In this document: positions 1 to 7,689 of the stretch, piece after piece | Layout of the letters: the number at the start of each line of letters is the position of its first letter | Position numbering within the stretch: position 1 is the first letter of the stretch | Source of the DNA: RUG14300 sp964561145 | GTDB taxonomy: Bacteria; Bacillota; Clostridia; Christensenellales; CAG-1252 | DNA length: 35,798 nt | NCBI GenBank assembly: GCA_964561145.1 | Contig: CAZLNZ010000022.1 | Coordinates: forward strand, 1 to 35,798 | Direction of reading: 5' to 3' | The notes under the pieces: model-generated | Told to the model about the DNA's origin: nothing | Seen by the model: the letters and a program-made list of their open reading frames with translations, nothing else | Databases searched by the model: none | Program-made: the position numbers and the translations under genes

Positions 1-56
1 TTTTAAAGAAAATAACCTATGCAGTTGTCAATGTGCTTTTTGCAACAACAGTTGCT
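1..56 (-). other. rRNA leader/spacer-like sequence at window edge
   Basis: Read on the minus strand, this short stretch follows the CCA end of tRNA-Ile. It contains ACATTGACAACTGCATAG, which resembles the conserved stretch often found before 16S or 23S genes in clostridial rRNA operons. No rRNA sequence itself lies inside the window. The resemblance is from memory, so this is a weak call; the TTGACA in it could instead be the -35 box of a promoter for whatever lies beyond the edge. Confidence 0.3.
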
Positions 57-133
57 TGGTAGAAGTGAGTGGACTCGAACCACCGACCCCCACCTTATCA
101 GGGTGGTGCTCTAACCTGCTGAGCTACACTTCT
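57..133 (-). tRNA. tRNA-Ile (anticodon GAT)
   Basis: The minus strand folds as a complete cloverleaf. The acceptor arm AGAAGTG pairs with CACTTCT, there is a standard D arm, and the CCACC/GGTGG anticodon stem closes the loop CTGATAA (anticodon GAT). The T arm is normal, the discriminator is A, and an encoded CCA lies at 57-59. It lies 6 bases downstream of tRNA-Ala and shares its promoter. A tRNA-Ala/tRNA-Ile pair is typical of rRNA operons, but here Ala comes first. Confidence 0.97.
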
Positions 134-139
134 ATATTG

Positions 140-215
140 TGGTGGAGACAAGCGGAATCGAACCGCTGACCCCCTGCTTGCAAGGCAGGTGCTCTACCAG
201 CTGAGCTATGCCCCC
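140..215 (-). tRNA. tRNA-Ala (anticodon TGC)
   Basis: This is a complete cloverleaf on the minus strand. The acceptor GGGGGCA pairs with TGTCTCC through two G-U wobbles, the CCTGC/GCAGG anticodon stem carries the loop CTTGCAA (anticodon TGC), and the T loop is TTCGATT. The discriminator is A and CCA is encoded at 140-142. It is the first gene of a two-tRNA unit and reads towards the window edge. Confidence 0.97.
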
Positions 216-255
216 ACAAGGGTTTTTGTTTGCCGTTCAATTGAACAGCTTATTT

Positions 256-284
256 ATCTTACCACACCGCTTATACTTTGTCAA
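256..284 (-). promoter_or_regulatory. Sigma-A promoter of the tRNA-Ala/Ile unit
   Basis: On the minus strand TTGACA (279-284) and TAAGAT (256-261) are separated by exactly 17 bases. The mature tRNA-Ala starts about 40 bases downstream of the -10 box. The -35 box is a perfect consensus, as expected for a strongly expressed stable-RNA gene. Confidence 0.8.
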
Positions 285-468
285 ACAAATTACTTGACTT
301 TTTTCAAAATTTCGTAAAATGCAAACCGACATAATCCGTGATTCGATAAATCAAGCAAAAATCGTTCTTTATTTTCACTTGCCGACATAGTTTATAACTT
401 TTCCGACTCTTTGACAAGCGTTTTTACACATAATTTCAAAAAAAGTTGTCTTTTCTGCAGTATTTTAT

Positions 469-1449
469 TTAAAGGATCTTTTTCTTCTTCATAATAATTC
501 CGCATACAATAGCACAGATTATGGACAAAACACACACGATTAAAAACGCGAATTTATTATGTCCGTCCGAACTGAACCCGGGAATACCATCAAGGTTCAT
601 TCCGAATAATGAGCCTATTACTGTCGGTACCGATACAATAAATGTTATCGAAGTCAACACCTTCATTACATTGTTAACATTATTATTGATAACAGAGCTG
701 TAGGCATCCATCGTACTTTCGAGAATATCCCTATACATATTTGCAGTATCTAATGCCTGCAGTGACTCGATGCCGACGTCCTCAATAAGATCTTGATCCT
801 CTTCGTATTTTACCAAATACGAATTACTCTTGATCAGTTTATCGATTACACTATAGTTGGCTCTAAGAGAGTTTGAGAAATATACTAAGGAATTTTGTAT
901 ATCCAACAAGTGTATAAGTTGATCGTTTTTTAAATGTTTATGCAGTTCAGCTTGAATGCTTTGGCTGGATTTATCTATCTGTTTTAGATAGTTAAGGTAC
1001 TTGGTTGCAATAGCAAATAGAAGTTTAAAAACGAAACGTGCATTTTTTCCTACTTCAACTCCCTTGATTCTTCCCAACGTAATGTCTCTTGTCAGTGCTG
1101 TATCTCTTAAACAAACGGTAATAATATTTGTATCCGCTACAATAATACCTAACGGTAACGTATTATATGTAATGGTGCCGGTCTCCTCGTCATCATCTAC
1201 AGTAGGAATATCCACCAATATCAGAAGATATTCGTCCTCCTTTTCTATACGAGGTCTTTCATCCTCATCCAATGCCGCTTTTAATGCATCTTGAGGCACA
1301 CCGCATTGCTTTTCGATAAACTCTATTTCCTTATCGCTAGGGTTTATCATATTTATCCATTTCTTTTTAAAAGAAACAAGATTATCAAGTTCCTCTTGAG
1401 TATGCTCAACGATTCTTCCGTTTTCGTTATTATAGGCTACACTATACAT
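469..1449 (-). CDS. corA: CorA-family magnesium/divalent cation transporter
   Basis: A 326-residue inner-membrane channel expected to import Mg2+ (possibly Co2+/Ni2+) as a pentamer. The long soluble N-terminal part (about residues 1-260) is helical and acidic, as in the CorA funnel. Two membrane segments follow at about 265-282 and 300-319, and the family signature GMN is at 283-285 directly after the first. A short lysine-rich tail ends the protein, the usual CorA C-terminus. I chose the ATG at 1447-1449 because AGGAGG (1457-1462) lies 7 bases upstream; a start six codons earlier would lie inside that site. The gene is alone in its unit. Its ribosome site is embedded in a terminator-like hairpin (see the leader entry), so expression is probably controlled by premature termination or initiation block, as expected for an ion transporter. 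Family assignment is firm; the transported ion is inferred. Confidence 0.93.
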   Translation of the reverse strand: MYSVAYNNENGRIVEHTQEELDNLVSFKKKWINMINPSDKEIEFIEKQCGVPQDALKAALDEDERPRIEKEDEYLLILVDIPTVDDDEETGTITYNTLPLGIIVADTNIITVCLRDTALTRDITLGRIKGVEVGKNARFVFKLLFAIATKYLNYLKQIDKSSQSIQAELHKHLKNDQLIHLLDIQNSLVYFSNSLRANYSVIDKLIKSNSYLVKYEEDQDLIEDVGIESLQALDTANMYRDILESTMDAYSSVINNNVNNVMKVLTSITFIVSVPTVIGSLFGMNLDGIPGFSSDGHNKFAFLIVCVLSIICAIVCGIIMKKKKIL

Positions 1450-1450
1450 T

Positions 1451-1600
1451 AAAAAACCTCCTGTCACGAAACCGTAACAGAAGGAGAAAAGACTGCTTCA
1501 GATCACGGCTTTGGTATTTTGACTTTATTAAACTGCATAAATGGTCGTCATCCATACTTGTTACCGTGAACCTCCTAATTATTTGCGATTAATCCGCTAG
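1451..1600 (-). promoter_or_regulatory. Candidate riboswitch/attenuator leader of corA
   Basis: The roughly 150-base leader ends in a 12-pair hairpin (1457-1468 with 1473-1484, loop GTTT, two G-U pairs) followed by six T residues (1451-1456), an intrinsic terminator only a base from the corA ATG. The AGGAGG ribosome site (1457-1462) is part of its 3' arm. An upstream arm at 1559-1576 contains TCACGG and GTAACA. TCACGG can pair with CCGTGA (1502-1507), closing a possible aptamer domain, while TCACG/GTAACA can alternatively pair with CGTGA and TGTTAC inside the terminator, and AGGAG can pair with CTCCT at its foot. These mutually exclusive pairings are the hallmark of a regulated leader. The M-box Mg2+ riboswitch is the obvious expectation before a Mg2+ transporter, but I could not find its conserved core. 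Confidence 0.6.
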
Positions 1601-1604
1601 AATT

Positions 1605-1633
1605 ATATTAACACAGTTTTTAAAATTTGTAAA
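1605..1633 (-). promoter_or_regulatory. Promoter of the corA leader transcript
   Basis: On the minus strand TTTACA (1628-1633) is followed after 17 bases by TAATAT (1605-1610). A perfect TATAAT overlaps at 1602-1607 but with a 20-base spacer. Transcription would start near 1598, giving a leader of about 150 bases before the corA ATG. Confidence 0.6.
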
Positions 1634-1672
1634 CCTTTAGAAAATATCTTTTCAAAAGTTTAATATGTTTTT

Positions 1673-2173
1673 CTATGTCGTACCATGTTTCTCTTTTCTC
1701 ATTGAGTTTTTAACAACCTCACCGTAACGGATTATTCTCGATCTTCTCAAAAACAGGCTAACGCACAATACCATACCTACTATATATATGAATAGAATCA
1801 ATATTACGACATTAGTAAACAAAGCTTTAAGAGAGTACTCCTCTATCCCGCTCAGCACAGCAAGAAGGAGAAGTGCTCCGGAAATCAAAAAGTACACGAC
1901 TACAGTAAGAATATCTCCTTGACGATTTTTCAAGGCTCGCCCGACATTAGATAAAATATATTCTATCTCTCTTTCAGATATTCGCTTTCCTCTTTTTGCA
2001 AAACGGATCTGTTTTCTACACAACCTTAAAAATCTGCCTTCCCTACTTAATACCAAATACAAACCCAAAACCAAGGAAAACAACCATACGTAAAAGAAAA
2101 TAACGTTAACCCATCTCGAGAAGGAGATACCGGTAACGTTATAAAATATACTCTTTAAGCCACCCAAAAACAT
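1673..2173 (-). CDS. Hypothetical three-pass membrane protein, last gene of TetR-ABC operon
   Basis: A 166-residue protein I do not recognise. One hydrophobic segment lies near the N-terminus (about residues 22-42), then a basic, charged cytoplasmic-looking stretch of about 50 residues rich in Arg and Lys (RKQIRFAKRGKRISEREIEY), then two closely spaced hydrophobic segments (about 88-107 and 118-142) and a basic tail. A GGAGG lies a few bases upstream of the ATG, next to a short CAATAC/GTATTG dyad (about 2187-2206). The gap to the upstream ABC permease is 76 bases on the same strand with no obvious terminator, so co-transcription with the TetR-ABC genes is likely. It may be an accessory membrane component of that exporter, but nothing in the sequence proves it. 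Confidence 0.75.
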   Translation of the reverse strand: MFLGGLKSIFYNVTGISFSRWVNVIFFYVWLFSLVLGLYLVLSREGRFLRLCRKQIRFAKRGKRISEREIEYILSNVGRALKNRQGDILTVVVYFLISGALLLLAVLSGIEEYSLKALFTNVVILILFIYIVGMVLCVSLFLRRSRIIRYGEVVKNSMRKEKHGTT

Positions 2174-2249
2174 ATGCCCTCCAATACAAAAAAAGTATTG
2201 ACCGACAATTGCTTTTAGATACAGCTGTAAAATGATTAGTAATTAATTA

Positions 2250-3038
2250 TTATCCCTTTTTCATTGTTCGTCTAAAAGCGACAACGCAAAGGATTACCGT
2301 TAACAGCAAATACACCGCAAGACAGACAAGTCCCAGCTTTGCAATAGTATCAAACATATACGGGTTTGACTCGCCTTTAATAGGTGTATGCATTCCACCT
2401 GTAATTATCCGTCCTATATAGTTAGAGGGATAAAACGGAAGAAAACGACAAAAGTTTTCAAATCCACCCATAGTATCCAAAGGCATCCAAGCACCGCTAA
2501 GTACACCCGAGGCACTAATAAACACCGAGGCAAGTCCGGGGGCACTTTTATCGCTTAAAACGGTCCCAAAAAGTATTCCTGCGAAAACATTAATCAATAA
2601 CAGCGGCAAGCTTGACAAGATAAGTAAACAGCTATTACCAAAGGAAACGCTATCTTGATTAAGAACCACAACAAATACGTTTCCGAAAAAGATTGCAATT
2701 ATAGCTTGACATAATCCCAGTACAAGACCCGTTAATCCATATCCCAATATAAAATCCGTAGCCTTCATGGGAGAGGTAAACAATCTCTTAACAAAAGCGG
2801 TGGTTCTATCCTTTGATACCAGTAGGCTCATCAATAGCATAATAAAGCTGTATGAAAAGGTTATTATCCCTGAAATTAACGATTTATATTCAAAAATCGG
2901 AGTTCCGCCATAGGTATATTTGTTAATTACCATAAATAAGACAAGCATAACTAAGGGGAAAGCCAAACCAAATATGTACATCAAAGGATCCCGAAGGAGT
3001 TCTTTAAAATTTCGTTTTGCAAAATACAAGCTTTTCAT
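2250..3038 (-). CDS. ABC-2 type exporter permease
   Basis: A 262-residue membrane subunit of an ABC-2 exporter (DrrB/NodJ-like fold). It has a short basic N-terminus (KRNFKELLRDPLMYIFGLAFPLVML) and about six membrane segments. A typical ABC-2 motif region lies at roughly residues 175-210 (SGAWMPLDTMGGFENFCRFL... followed by PFYPSNYIGR), the stretch that usually precedes the last segment. It forms the channel for the ATPase encoded just upstream; the genes overlap by 4 bases (ATGA), indicating translational coupling. AGGAG lies 2 bases from the ATG. Substrates of such pairs are commonly drugs, peptides or lipids. Control by the TetR gene at the head of the operon suggests an inducible drug or antimicrobial exporter, though this is inferred. 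Confidence 0.9.
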   Translation of the reverse strand: MKSLYFAKRNFKELLRDPLMYIFGLAFPLVMLVLFMVINKYTYGGTPIFEYKSLISGIITFSYSFIMLLMSLLVSKDRTTAFVKRLFTSPMKATDFILGYGLTGLVLGLCQAIIAIFFGNVFVVVLNQDSVSFGNSCLLILSSLPLLLINVFAGILFGTVLSDKSAPGLASVFISASGVLSGAWMPLDTMGGFENFCRFLPFYPSNYIGRIITGGMHTPIKGESNPYMFDTIAKLGLVCLAVYLLLTVILCVVAFRRTMKKG

Positions 3039-3748
3039 ATCTCCTCCCCTACAAGCTTTACAAAAGCGTCCTCTAGGCTGTTTGTCCGTGTTTCCGCAAC
3101 TATCTCGGAAACAGTACCGCTTGTCAGAAGTCTTCCCTTTGAAATAATCGCGACCCTGTCACATAAAGTTTCTATTTCATCAAGATAGTGTGAAGTCAAT
3201 ATCATAGTAACCTTTCCCTTTAGGAATTGTATATTTTTCCACAATCCCCGTCTTGACAAAACATCTAGACCAAGCGTCGGCTCGTCCAAGAAAAGCACAC
3301 GAGGCTCCGATATTAAAGCTATGGCAATGGACAACCTTCTTTGATATCCACCGGACAATAACTTTGCCTTTTTATTCTCCACCTCATTAAGACCAAAATC
3401 GGATATCAAAAAATCGATCCGTTCTGCTGATTTCTTTCCGTAAATACTTGCAAAAAACTCTAAATTCTCTCGAACGGTCAAGTTTAAGGCAACAGATGTT
3501 TCTTGCGGAGAATAATCAACGACCTTCTTTATTTTATCAAGCTCAGATAAATCAAAGCCGCAAATACTTACAATTCCATCATCTTTTTCGATCAATCCCG
3601 TACAAAGCTTTACCAGCGTTGTTTTTCCAGCACCGTTAACACCGAGTAAACCCAAAAGCTCGCCCTCTTCTATCGATAAGGAAAAACGATCGAGAGCATT
3701 TACATCTTTATATTTTTTTGTAATATCTTGCAACTCAATTATACTCAT
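3035..3748 (-). CDS. ABC exporter ATP-binding protein
   Basis: A 237-residue cytoplasmic ATPase that powers the ABC-2 permease downstream. Motifs are in order: Walker A GVNGAGKT (residues 36-43), Q-loop around 82 (SPQE), signature LSGGY (131-135), Walker B VLFLDEP (151-157) and an H-loop histidine near 188 (TSHYLDE). Overall similarity is to the CcmA/DrrA group of drug-type ABC-2 ATPases. I chose the ATG at 3746-3748 because GAGGG lies 7 bases upstream; a TTG two codons earlier would sit almost on the ribosome site. The start is 2 bases after the TetR stop, and the 3' end overlaps the permease start by 4 bases, so TetR, ATPase and permease form one coupled operon. Confidence 0.93.
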   Translation of the reverse strand: MSIIELQDITKKYKDVNALDRFSLSIEEGELLGLLGVNGAGKTTLVKLCTGLIEKDDGIVSICGFDLSELDKIKKVVDYSPQETSVALNLTVRENLEFFASIYGKKSAERIDFLISDFGLNEVENKKAKLLSGGYQRRLSIAIALISEPRVLFLDEPTLGLDVLSRRGLWKNIQFLKGKVTMILTSHYLDEIETLCDRVAIISKGRLLTSGTVSEIVAETRTNSLEDAFVKLVGEEI

Positions 3749-3750
3749 TG

Positions 3751-4311
3751 TCAATCCCTCTTAGATTGATAATACATTTTCAATGCCTCAAAATGCGTTT
3801 GCAATAGCTCATTAACACTTTCATCGGAATACTCAGCGAATCCTGTCACAATTTGACTTGCCAAGCCATGTGCAAAAAACCATACTGCATAATAAAAATC
3901 TATCGCATCCTTTTCGCTATAGCCACCCTTAAGTCTTATTATCTCCACAACTTGCCTTACAAAGGCTCTATCTTCTTCAGTGTTTTCATAGCCGTTTTTT
4001 AGATAGATGTACTCATACAACTTGGGTTCTTCCCTAGCAAAAGCAACGTATGCTTTCATATAATCCATATAAAAGCTATTCGACGAGCCCATAAACCTTG
4101 TGAAAAAACACCCTAGTACCTTCTTACTCTCACTTAAAAGTATGCTTTTTAGCTCCGACATCGATTGAAAGGCATCGTATATGGGCTGTGTGGAACAGCC
4201 CAATTCCTTTGCTATAAGTCTAGCATTCAAAAAATCGGATCCTCTCCTTCTCAATAGAGCCATACTTCCTTCTATTATACAGTTCTTATCAATATTCTTC
4301 TTAGCACCCAT
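3751..4311 (-). CDS. TetR-family regulator of the ABC-2 exporter operon
   Basis: A 186-residue one-component regulator. The N-terminal DNA-binding domain carries the helix-turn-helix around residues 27-46 (ARLIAKELGCSTQPIYDAF), followed by an all-helical ligand/dimer domain. It is the first gene of the operon with the ATPase, permease and small membrane protein. Its promoter is followed directly by three overlapping inverted repeats (4323-4353), the expected position for an autorepressor. The likely role is repression of the exporter until a substrate-like ligand binds. AGGAAT lies upstream of the ATG. The family is clear from the domain pattern; the ligand is unknown. Confidence 0.88.
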   Translation of the reverse strand: MGAKKNIDKNCIIEGSMALLRRRGSDFLNARLIAKELGCSTQPIYDAFQSMSELKSILLSESKKVLGCFFTRFMGSSNSFYMDYMKAYVAFAREEPKLYEYIYLKNGYENTEEDRAFVRQVVEIIRLKGGYSEKDAIDFYYAVWFFAHGLASQIVTGFAEYSDESVNELLQTHFEALKMYYQSKRD

Positions 4312-4322
4312 ATTCCTCCAAA

Positions 4323-4353
4323 GATAACAAGTGTTATCGATAACAATTGTTAT
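4323..4353 (-). promoter_or_regulatory. Overlapping triple dyad, probable TetR operator
   Basis: Three inverted repeats overlap here: a 16-base dyad with a 2-base centre (4323-4338, GATAACA/TGTTATC), a perfect 14-base palindrome TGTTATCGATAACA (4332-4345) and another, ATAACAATTGTTAT (4340-4353). They share the half-site TGTTAT/ATAACA. They begin at the -10 box and run over the transcription start towards the TetR gene, so bound protein would block transcription. Operator function is inferred from position and symmetry. Confidence 0.7.
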
Positions 4354-4380
4354 TTTATCACAGAGATATTATATTGTCAA
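4352..4380 (-). promoter_or_regulatory. Sigma-A promoter of the TetR-ABC operon
   Basis: On the minus strand TTGACA (4375-4380) and TAAAAT (4352-4357) are separated by 17 bases. It is immediately upstream of, and slightly overlaps, the triple dyad. Confidence 0.8.
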
Positions 4381-4477
4381 CACCCTAATGACTAGAAATC
4401 CTCAGCTAAAAACAAAAACAACGCCCGAGATTACAATATGTCACATAAAGCCAACATAAAAAGCTTTCATAATTGAG

Positions 4478-4506
4478 TTGAAAAAGAGATGGATTAATGA
4501 TATACT
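4478..4506 (+). promoter_or_regulatory. Sigma-A promoter of the 4591 gene
   Basis: TTGAAA (4478-4483), 17 bases, then TATACT (4501-4506). It reads towards the membrane-anchored protein gene, whose ATG is 85 bases downstream. It is divergent from the TetR operon promoter, about 100 bases away. Confidence 0.7.
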
Positions 4507-4590
4507 TTACTCAATTAAAATATAGTTAAGGTTGATAATTCAACTTTTTACTACTATATATTAATTAGAATACAAACAAGGAGTTTTATT

Positions 4591-5541
4591 ATGGCTAAAG
4601 AAAGAAGCAGAGGCAAAAGCTGTTGCTTAAGCATATTGCTCACCTTGGTAATCATTATCGTTATTATCGCAGCAGGCGTTATCGTACTTCTGAACCTTAC
4701 ACCAAACCGGGTTAAGCTAGGAGATACCGTTATATATGAGGAGAACACGCTCAATTCCATTGGTCTCGGAGATACAAAATTCAAAGAGATAATCAAAGGT
4801 ATTTATTCCCTTACAAATGTTCCCGATGAATCGGATATAATAAAGAATCCTTATGATCCTTCATCGGAAAAGAACGTAGCTAGCAAACTTTTAGGAGTAT
4901 CCGATGATTACAACTACTTCTTGCTACTAGGACAAAAGGTTACATATTCCACTCAAAAACAATTGACATATAATAACACAACCCTTGGTTATATCTTTAA
5001 TGAGGTTGTGCAAAATGCAACAGACGGTGATTTAGCCCTACTAAAAGAGGCAGGAATTACAATAAAGGAAATCTCCTTTACATTAGACAAATCGGGAGAA
5101 TTTGCAAAACTAAAAATAATCGGCTCCTTCTCTGTTCCCGATGAATTCAAAATAGATCCTACAGGAAAAATCATCAAGCTGCCCGAAAAAATATATATCG
5201 TAAGCAATTTGACTTTCACTGTCAACGGTGACGGCATCATTGAAACCAAACCGCAATCCATTTCACTAAACAGCGACGAAGAAAACGATGTAAGCAAAGC
5301 TTTAATTGCCCTTATCACGAACAAAGTTGTAGAACAAAGTGACGTAGATTCAGATGAAACCCTAAATGGCGCAGATATACTCAACAATTCTCTCGGAGCA
5401 GCATTTTCCGCAGTTATCGGAAACCTTGGCTTGGTCGGCTCAGGCGGAAGCTTGGATTCCTCGGGCAACCTTTACGGGGCGAAATATGGAATGACCGCCG
5501 TTTCCGATAATATTATAAATGTAATCACACATAAAAAATAG
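4591..5541 (+). CDS. Hypothetical membrane-anchored extracellular protein
   Basis: A 316-residue protein I do not recognise. A basic N-terminus (KERSRGK) precedes one strong hydrophobic segment at about residues 12-34, after which everything is soluble. The most likely topology is a single N-terminal anchor with the rest outside the cell. The outer part alternates polar strands and loops and contains Ser/Asp/Asn-rich stretches; no catalytic motif, cell-wall sorting signal or choline/LysM repeat is visible. The C-terminal third is low in aromatic residues and has a Gly/Ser segment (VGSGGSLDSSG). The start is set by AAGGAG 7 bases upstream. It is a single-gene unit, with its own promoter at 4478 and a bidirectional terminator at 5558. 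Confidence 0.85.
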   Translation: MAKERSRGKSCCLSILLTLVIIIVIIAAGVIVLLNLTPNRVKLGDTVIYEENTLNSIGLGDTKFKEIIKGIYSLTNVPDESDIIKNPYDPSSEKNVASKLLGVSDDYNYFLLLGQKVTYSTQKQLTYNNTTLGYIFNEVVQNATDGDLALLKEAGITIKEISFTLDKSGEFAKLKIIGSFSVPDEFKIDPTGKIIKLPEKIYIVSNLTFTVNGDGIIETKPQSISLNSDEENDVSKALIALITNKVVEQSDVDSDETLNGADILNNSLGAAFSAVIGNLGLVGSGGSLDSSGNLYGAKYGMTAVSDNIINVITHKK

Positions 5542-5557
5542 AACGAGCATAAACGTC

Positions 5558-5603
5558 AAAAAAATCCTCCCACAATACCAATGGTACATGAGGAGGATTT
5601 TTT
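5558..5603. terminator. Bidirectional intrinsic terminator
   Basis: A perfect 12-pair stem (AAAAAATCCTCC at 5559-5570 with GGAGGATTTTTT at 5592-5603) has A and T runs on both sides, and its loop holds a small TACC/GGTA hairpin. It ends the plus-strand gene and could also work for minus-strand transcripts arriving from the MATE gene at 5841. Confidence 0.88.
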
Positions 5604-5840
5604 ACAATTATCAAATCGAAAATACTAAACGAGAATTCAAACAAAGTGACTTTCATGAGTTTGCATACAAATCCAAGTGTCATTAAAAAATGAAATTGTC
5701 TTTGATGAATTGTGAATAAAAAGATCAGCATACATTGCAACTCTATCTTTAATACTGTTTATATCCTTACTACGGAATCTAATGCCTTTAAGTATGTACA
5801 TATTACATAATAGAACGATTCAACAGATTTATAGATTATA

Positions 5841-7232
5841 TTATAGAGTTATCTCATTGGCTGGTTCCGAAGGAAAAGAGTGTTTTCCGTAATAACCATA
5901 TTTTTTATGTTTCCAGATAACAAAGAATAAGGATACTACAAAGGCAAGCACCTCACTAATAGCCATTGAAAGCCAAATTCCGTCATTTCCAATTATTAAT
6001 GGTACAACATATAGAGCTATGGTTTGGAAAATCAACGTTCTTACAAAGGAAATAATCGCAGATATGAGACCGTTATTTAGTGCGGTAAACAAGCTGCTTG
6101 CAAAGATGTTAAAGCCGGCAAAGAGAAATAGATAGGAAGATAGATTAAAGCCTCTAACAGTAAGTGCAGTCAGTTCCTCGTCATACCCGACAAAAAGCTT
6201 AGCCAATGGCTCAGCTAAGGTAAAGGCAAGAACCGATAATATAATACTGGACACACCCATTATTATCACACTCTTTTTGAATAGATTTCTCAATTCCTTT
6301 TTATTATCCGCCCCGTAATTATAGCTAATTAAAGGTGCAACACCTATTGAATATCCTAAGAAAATTGCAATAAATATAAACTGAACGTACATTAGCACGC
6401 CATATGCTGCCGAGCCGTTTTCCCCTATTAGTTTTAACAACTGTTTATTGTAAAGCATTCCAAGTAATGACGATGCTATGTTGGACATAAATTCAGAGGA
6501 GCCGTTGGTACAAGCATCTATTATGGGACGCAACTCAAGCTTGGTTTTGACAAGTCTTAAAAGGCTCTTATTGGGATGCAAGAAATAGATAAGCGGAACA
6601 ATTCCACCTATGCATTGTCCTATACCCGTAGCAATAGCGGCACCGGCCAATCCCATGTCGAAGACTGCAATAAATAACCAATCCAAGAACATATTGGAGC
6701 ATCCGGCAAGAATAACCGTTACTAAGCCCAATTTGGGTTTTTCGGCGGTTACACAGAAACTTTGGAATAAGTTCTGCATCATAAACGCTAGATTAAAGGC
6801 TACAACGATTCTGCCGTATAGTACACAGTACTCTACCATATTATCTTCGGCACCAAGTAGATATGCCATAGGACGCATAACAGCTATTCCGATGCCGGAT
6901 AGCATAACGCCCAGAATGGCGGCTATAATGATCATTTGAGTAAAATATCTATTAGCCTTATCCCTGTCACCTTCACCTAAAACCTTTCCGACCAAGGCAC
7001 TGCCGCCGGAACCAATCATAAAACCGACCCCGCCTAAAATCGCAATAAAGGGGTAGATTACATTCAAAGAAGAAAAAGCAGTTTTACCAACATAGTTGGA
7101 CACAAAATATCCATCCACTACACCATATATGGAAGTAAATATCATCATAGCTATAGGAGAAAGTACAAATCGAAACAGCTTTCTGTAATTAAAATGATCG
7201 GATAATTGTATTTTGTTTGCCTTAATCTTCAT
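5841..7232 (-). CDS. MATE-family multidrug efflux transporter
   Basis: A 463-residue integral membrane protein with the twelve-segment, two-lobe layout of MATE antiporters, which extrude cationic drugs or metabolites using Na+ or H+. Typical features are the N-terminal stretch leading to DGYFVSNYVGKTAFSSLNVIYPF and the GSGGSALVGKVLGEGDRDKANRYF loop in the first lobe. The corresponding YNYGADNKKELRNLFKKS loop lies in the second. I chose the ATG at 7230-7232 with GGTGAG a few bases upstream; a TTG six codons earlier sits at the predicted transcription start and is therefore unlikely. It is a single-gene unit under a near-consensus promoter at 7256-7284. The substrate cannot be told from sequence. 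Confidence 0.93.
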   Translation of the reverse strand: MKIKANKIQLSDHFNYRKLFRFVLSPIAMMIFTSIYGVVDGYFVSNYVGKTAFSSLNVIYPFIAILGGVGFMIGSGGSALVGKVLGEGDRDKANRYFTQMIIIAAILGVMLSGIGIAVMRPMAYLLGAEDNMVEYCVLYGRIVVAFNLAFMMQNLFQSFCVTAEKPKLGLVTVILAGCSNMFLDWLFIAVFDMGLAGAAIATGIGQCIGGIVPLIYFLHPNKSLLRLVKTKLELRPIIDACTNGSSEFMSNIASSLLGMLYNKQLLKLIGENGSAAYGVLMYVQFIFIAIFLGYSIGVAPLISYNYGADNKKELRNLFKKSVIIMGVSSIILSVLAFTLAEPLAKLFVGYDEELTALTVRGFNLSSYLFLFAGFNIFASSLFTALNNGLISAIISFVRTLIFQTIALYVVPLIIGNDGIWLSMAISEVLAFVVSLFFVIWKHKKYGYYGKHSFPSEPANEITL

Positions 7233-7255
7233 ATACTCACCTTTTACCAACGCAT

Positions 7256-7284
7256 ACTATACAGGAAGAAAAAATATATGTCAA
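7256..7284 (-). promoter_or_regulatory. Sigma-A promoter of the MATE gene
   Basis: TTGACA (7279-7284) and TATAGT (7256-7261) on the minus strand, 17-base spacer. The start of transcription falls near 7249, about 17 bases before the ATG. Confidence 0.8.
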
Positions 7285-7470
7285 GCTATTAAAGGGAAAA
7301 GATTAATATAAAACCTCATTTGACGGATATAATGCGGATGGTTATTAGCTACTACGGCGTTTACAATGCCTACACTCTCTCGGTCAATCCGCTACACCCC
7401 TTGCCATCCGACATACAATATATGAAAGGTATAAGTAGTGTTTTCAGACACTAGCATCATCAAGGAAACA

Positions 7471-7544
7471 AGGATGAGATACCGATGTAAACATCGCCCC
7501 GATGGGGTTCGACTACAGGCTTCGCCTTCCGCTCAGTATGACAT
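7471..7544 (+). repeat. Structured dispersed repeat, copy A
   Basis: Shares the flanking words GATGAGATACC, GTTCGACT and GCTCAGTATGACAT with copies at 7690 and 15764. It forms three hairpins in a row: CGATG/CATCG (7483-7496), CCCC/GGGG (7497-7507) and AGGC/GCCT (7517-7527). The ends resemble the widespread GTCAT-CTGAGCG type of bacterial repeat. Function is unknown. Confidence 0.75.
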
Positions 7545-7689
7545 TATAGAATATTTAATGGTATAAACAGGGATGTTTGTATTGCATTCTAGTATAACTA
7601 TACTATAAGAATGTGCTAATAGATGCTACTGCATCGAAGACGCATACACTCCTTGTCAGTGTCCTTTACACAAGCAATGCACAGGCTTA

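Noticed and set aside
1450..1600. corA leader as a standard M-box Mg2+ riboswitch
   Set aside because: The conserved M-box core blocks I remember (GGTGAGGCTCC and the AATGGGTCAACAG-type loop) are not present. I kept it as an unassigned regulated leader.
7250..7250. TTG start giving a longer MATE protein
   Set aside because: It falls at the predicted transcription start and lacks a ribosome site; the ATG 18 bases later has one.
7319..7347. Plus-strand promoter TTGACG with TATTAG for a small RNA
   Set aside because: The -10 box is poor and no terminator or conserved product follows.
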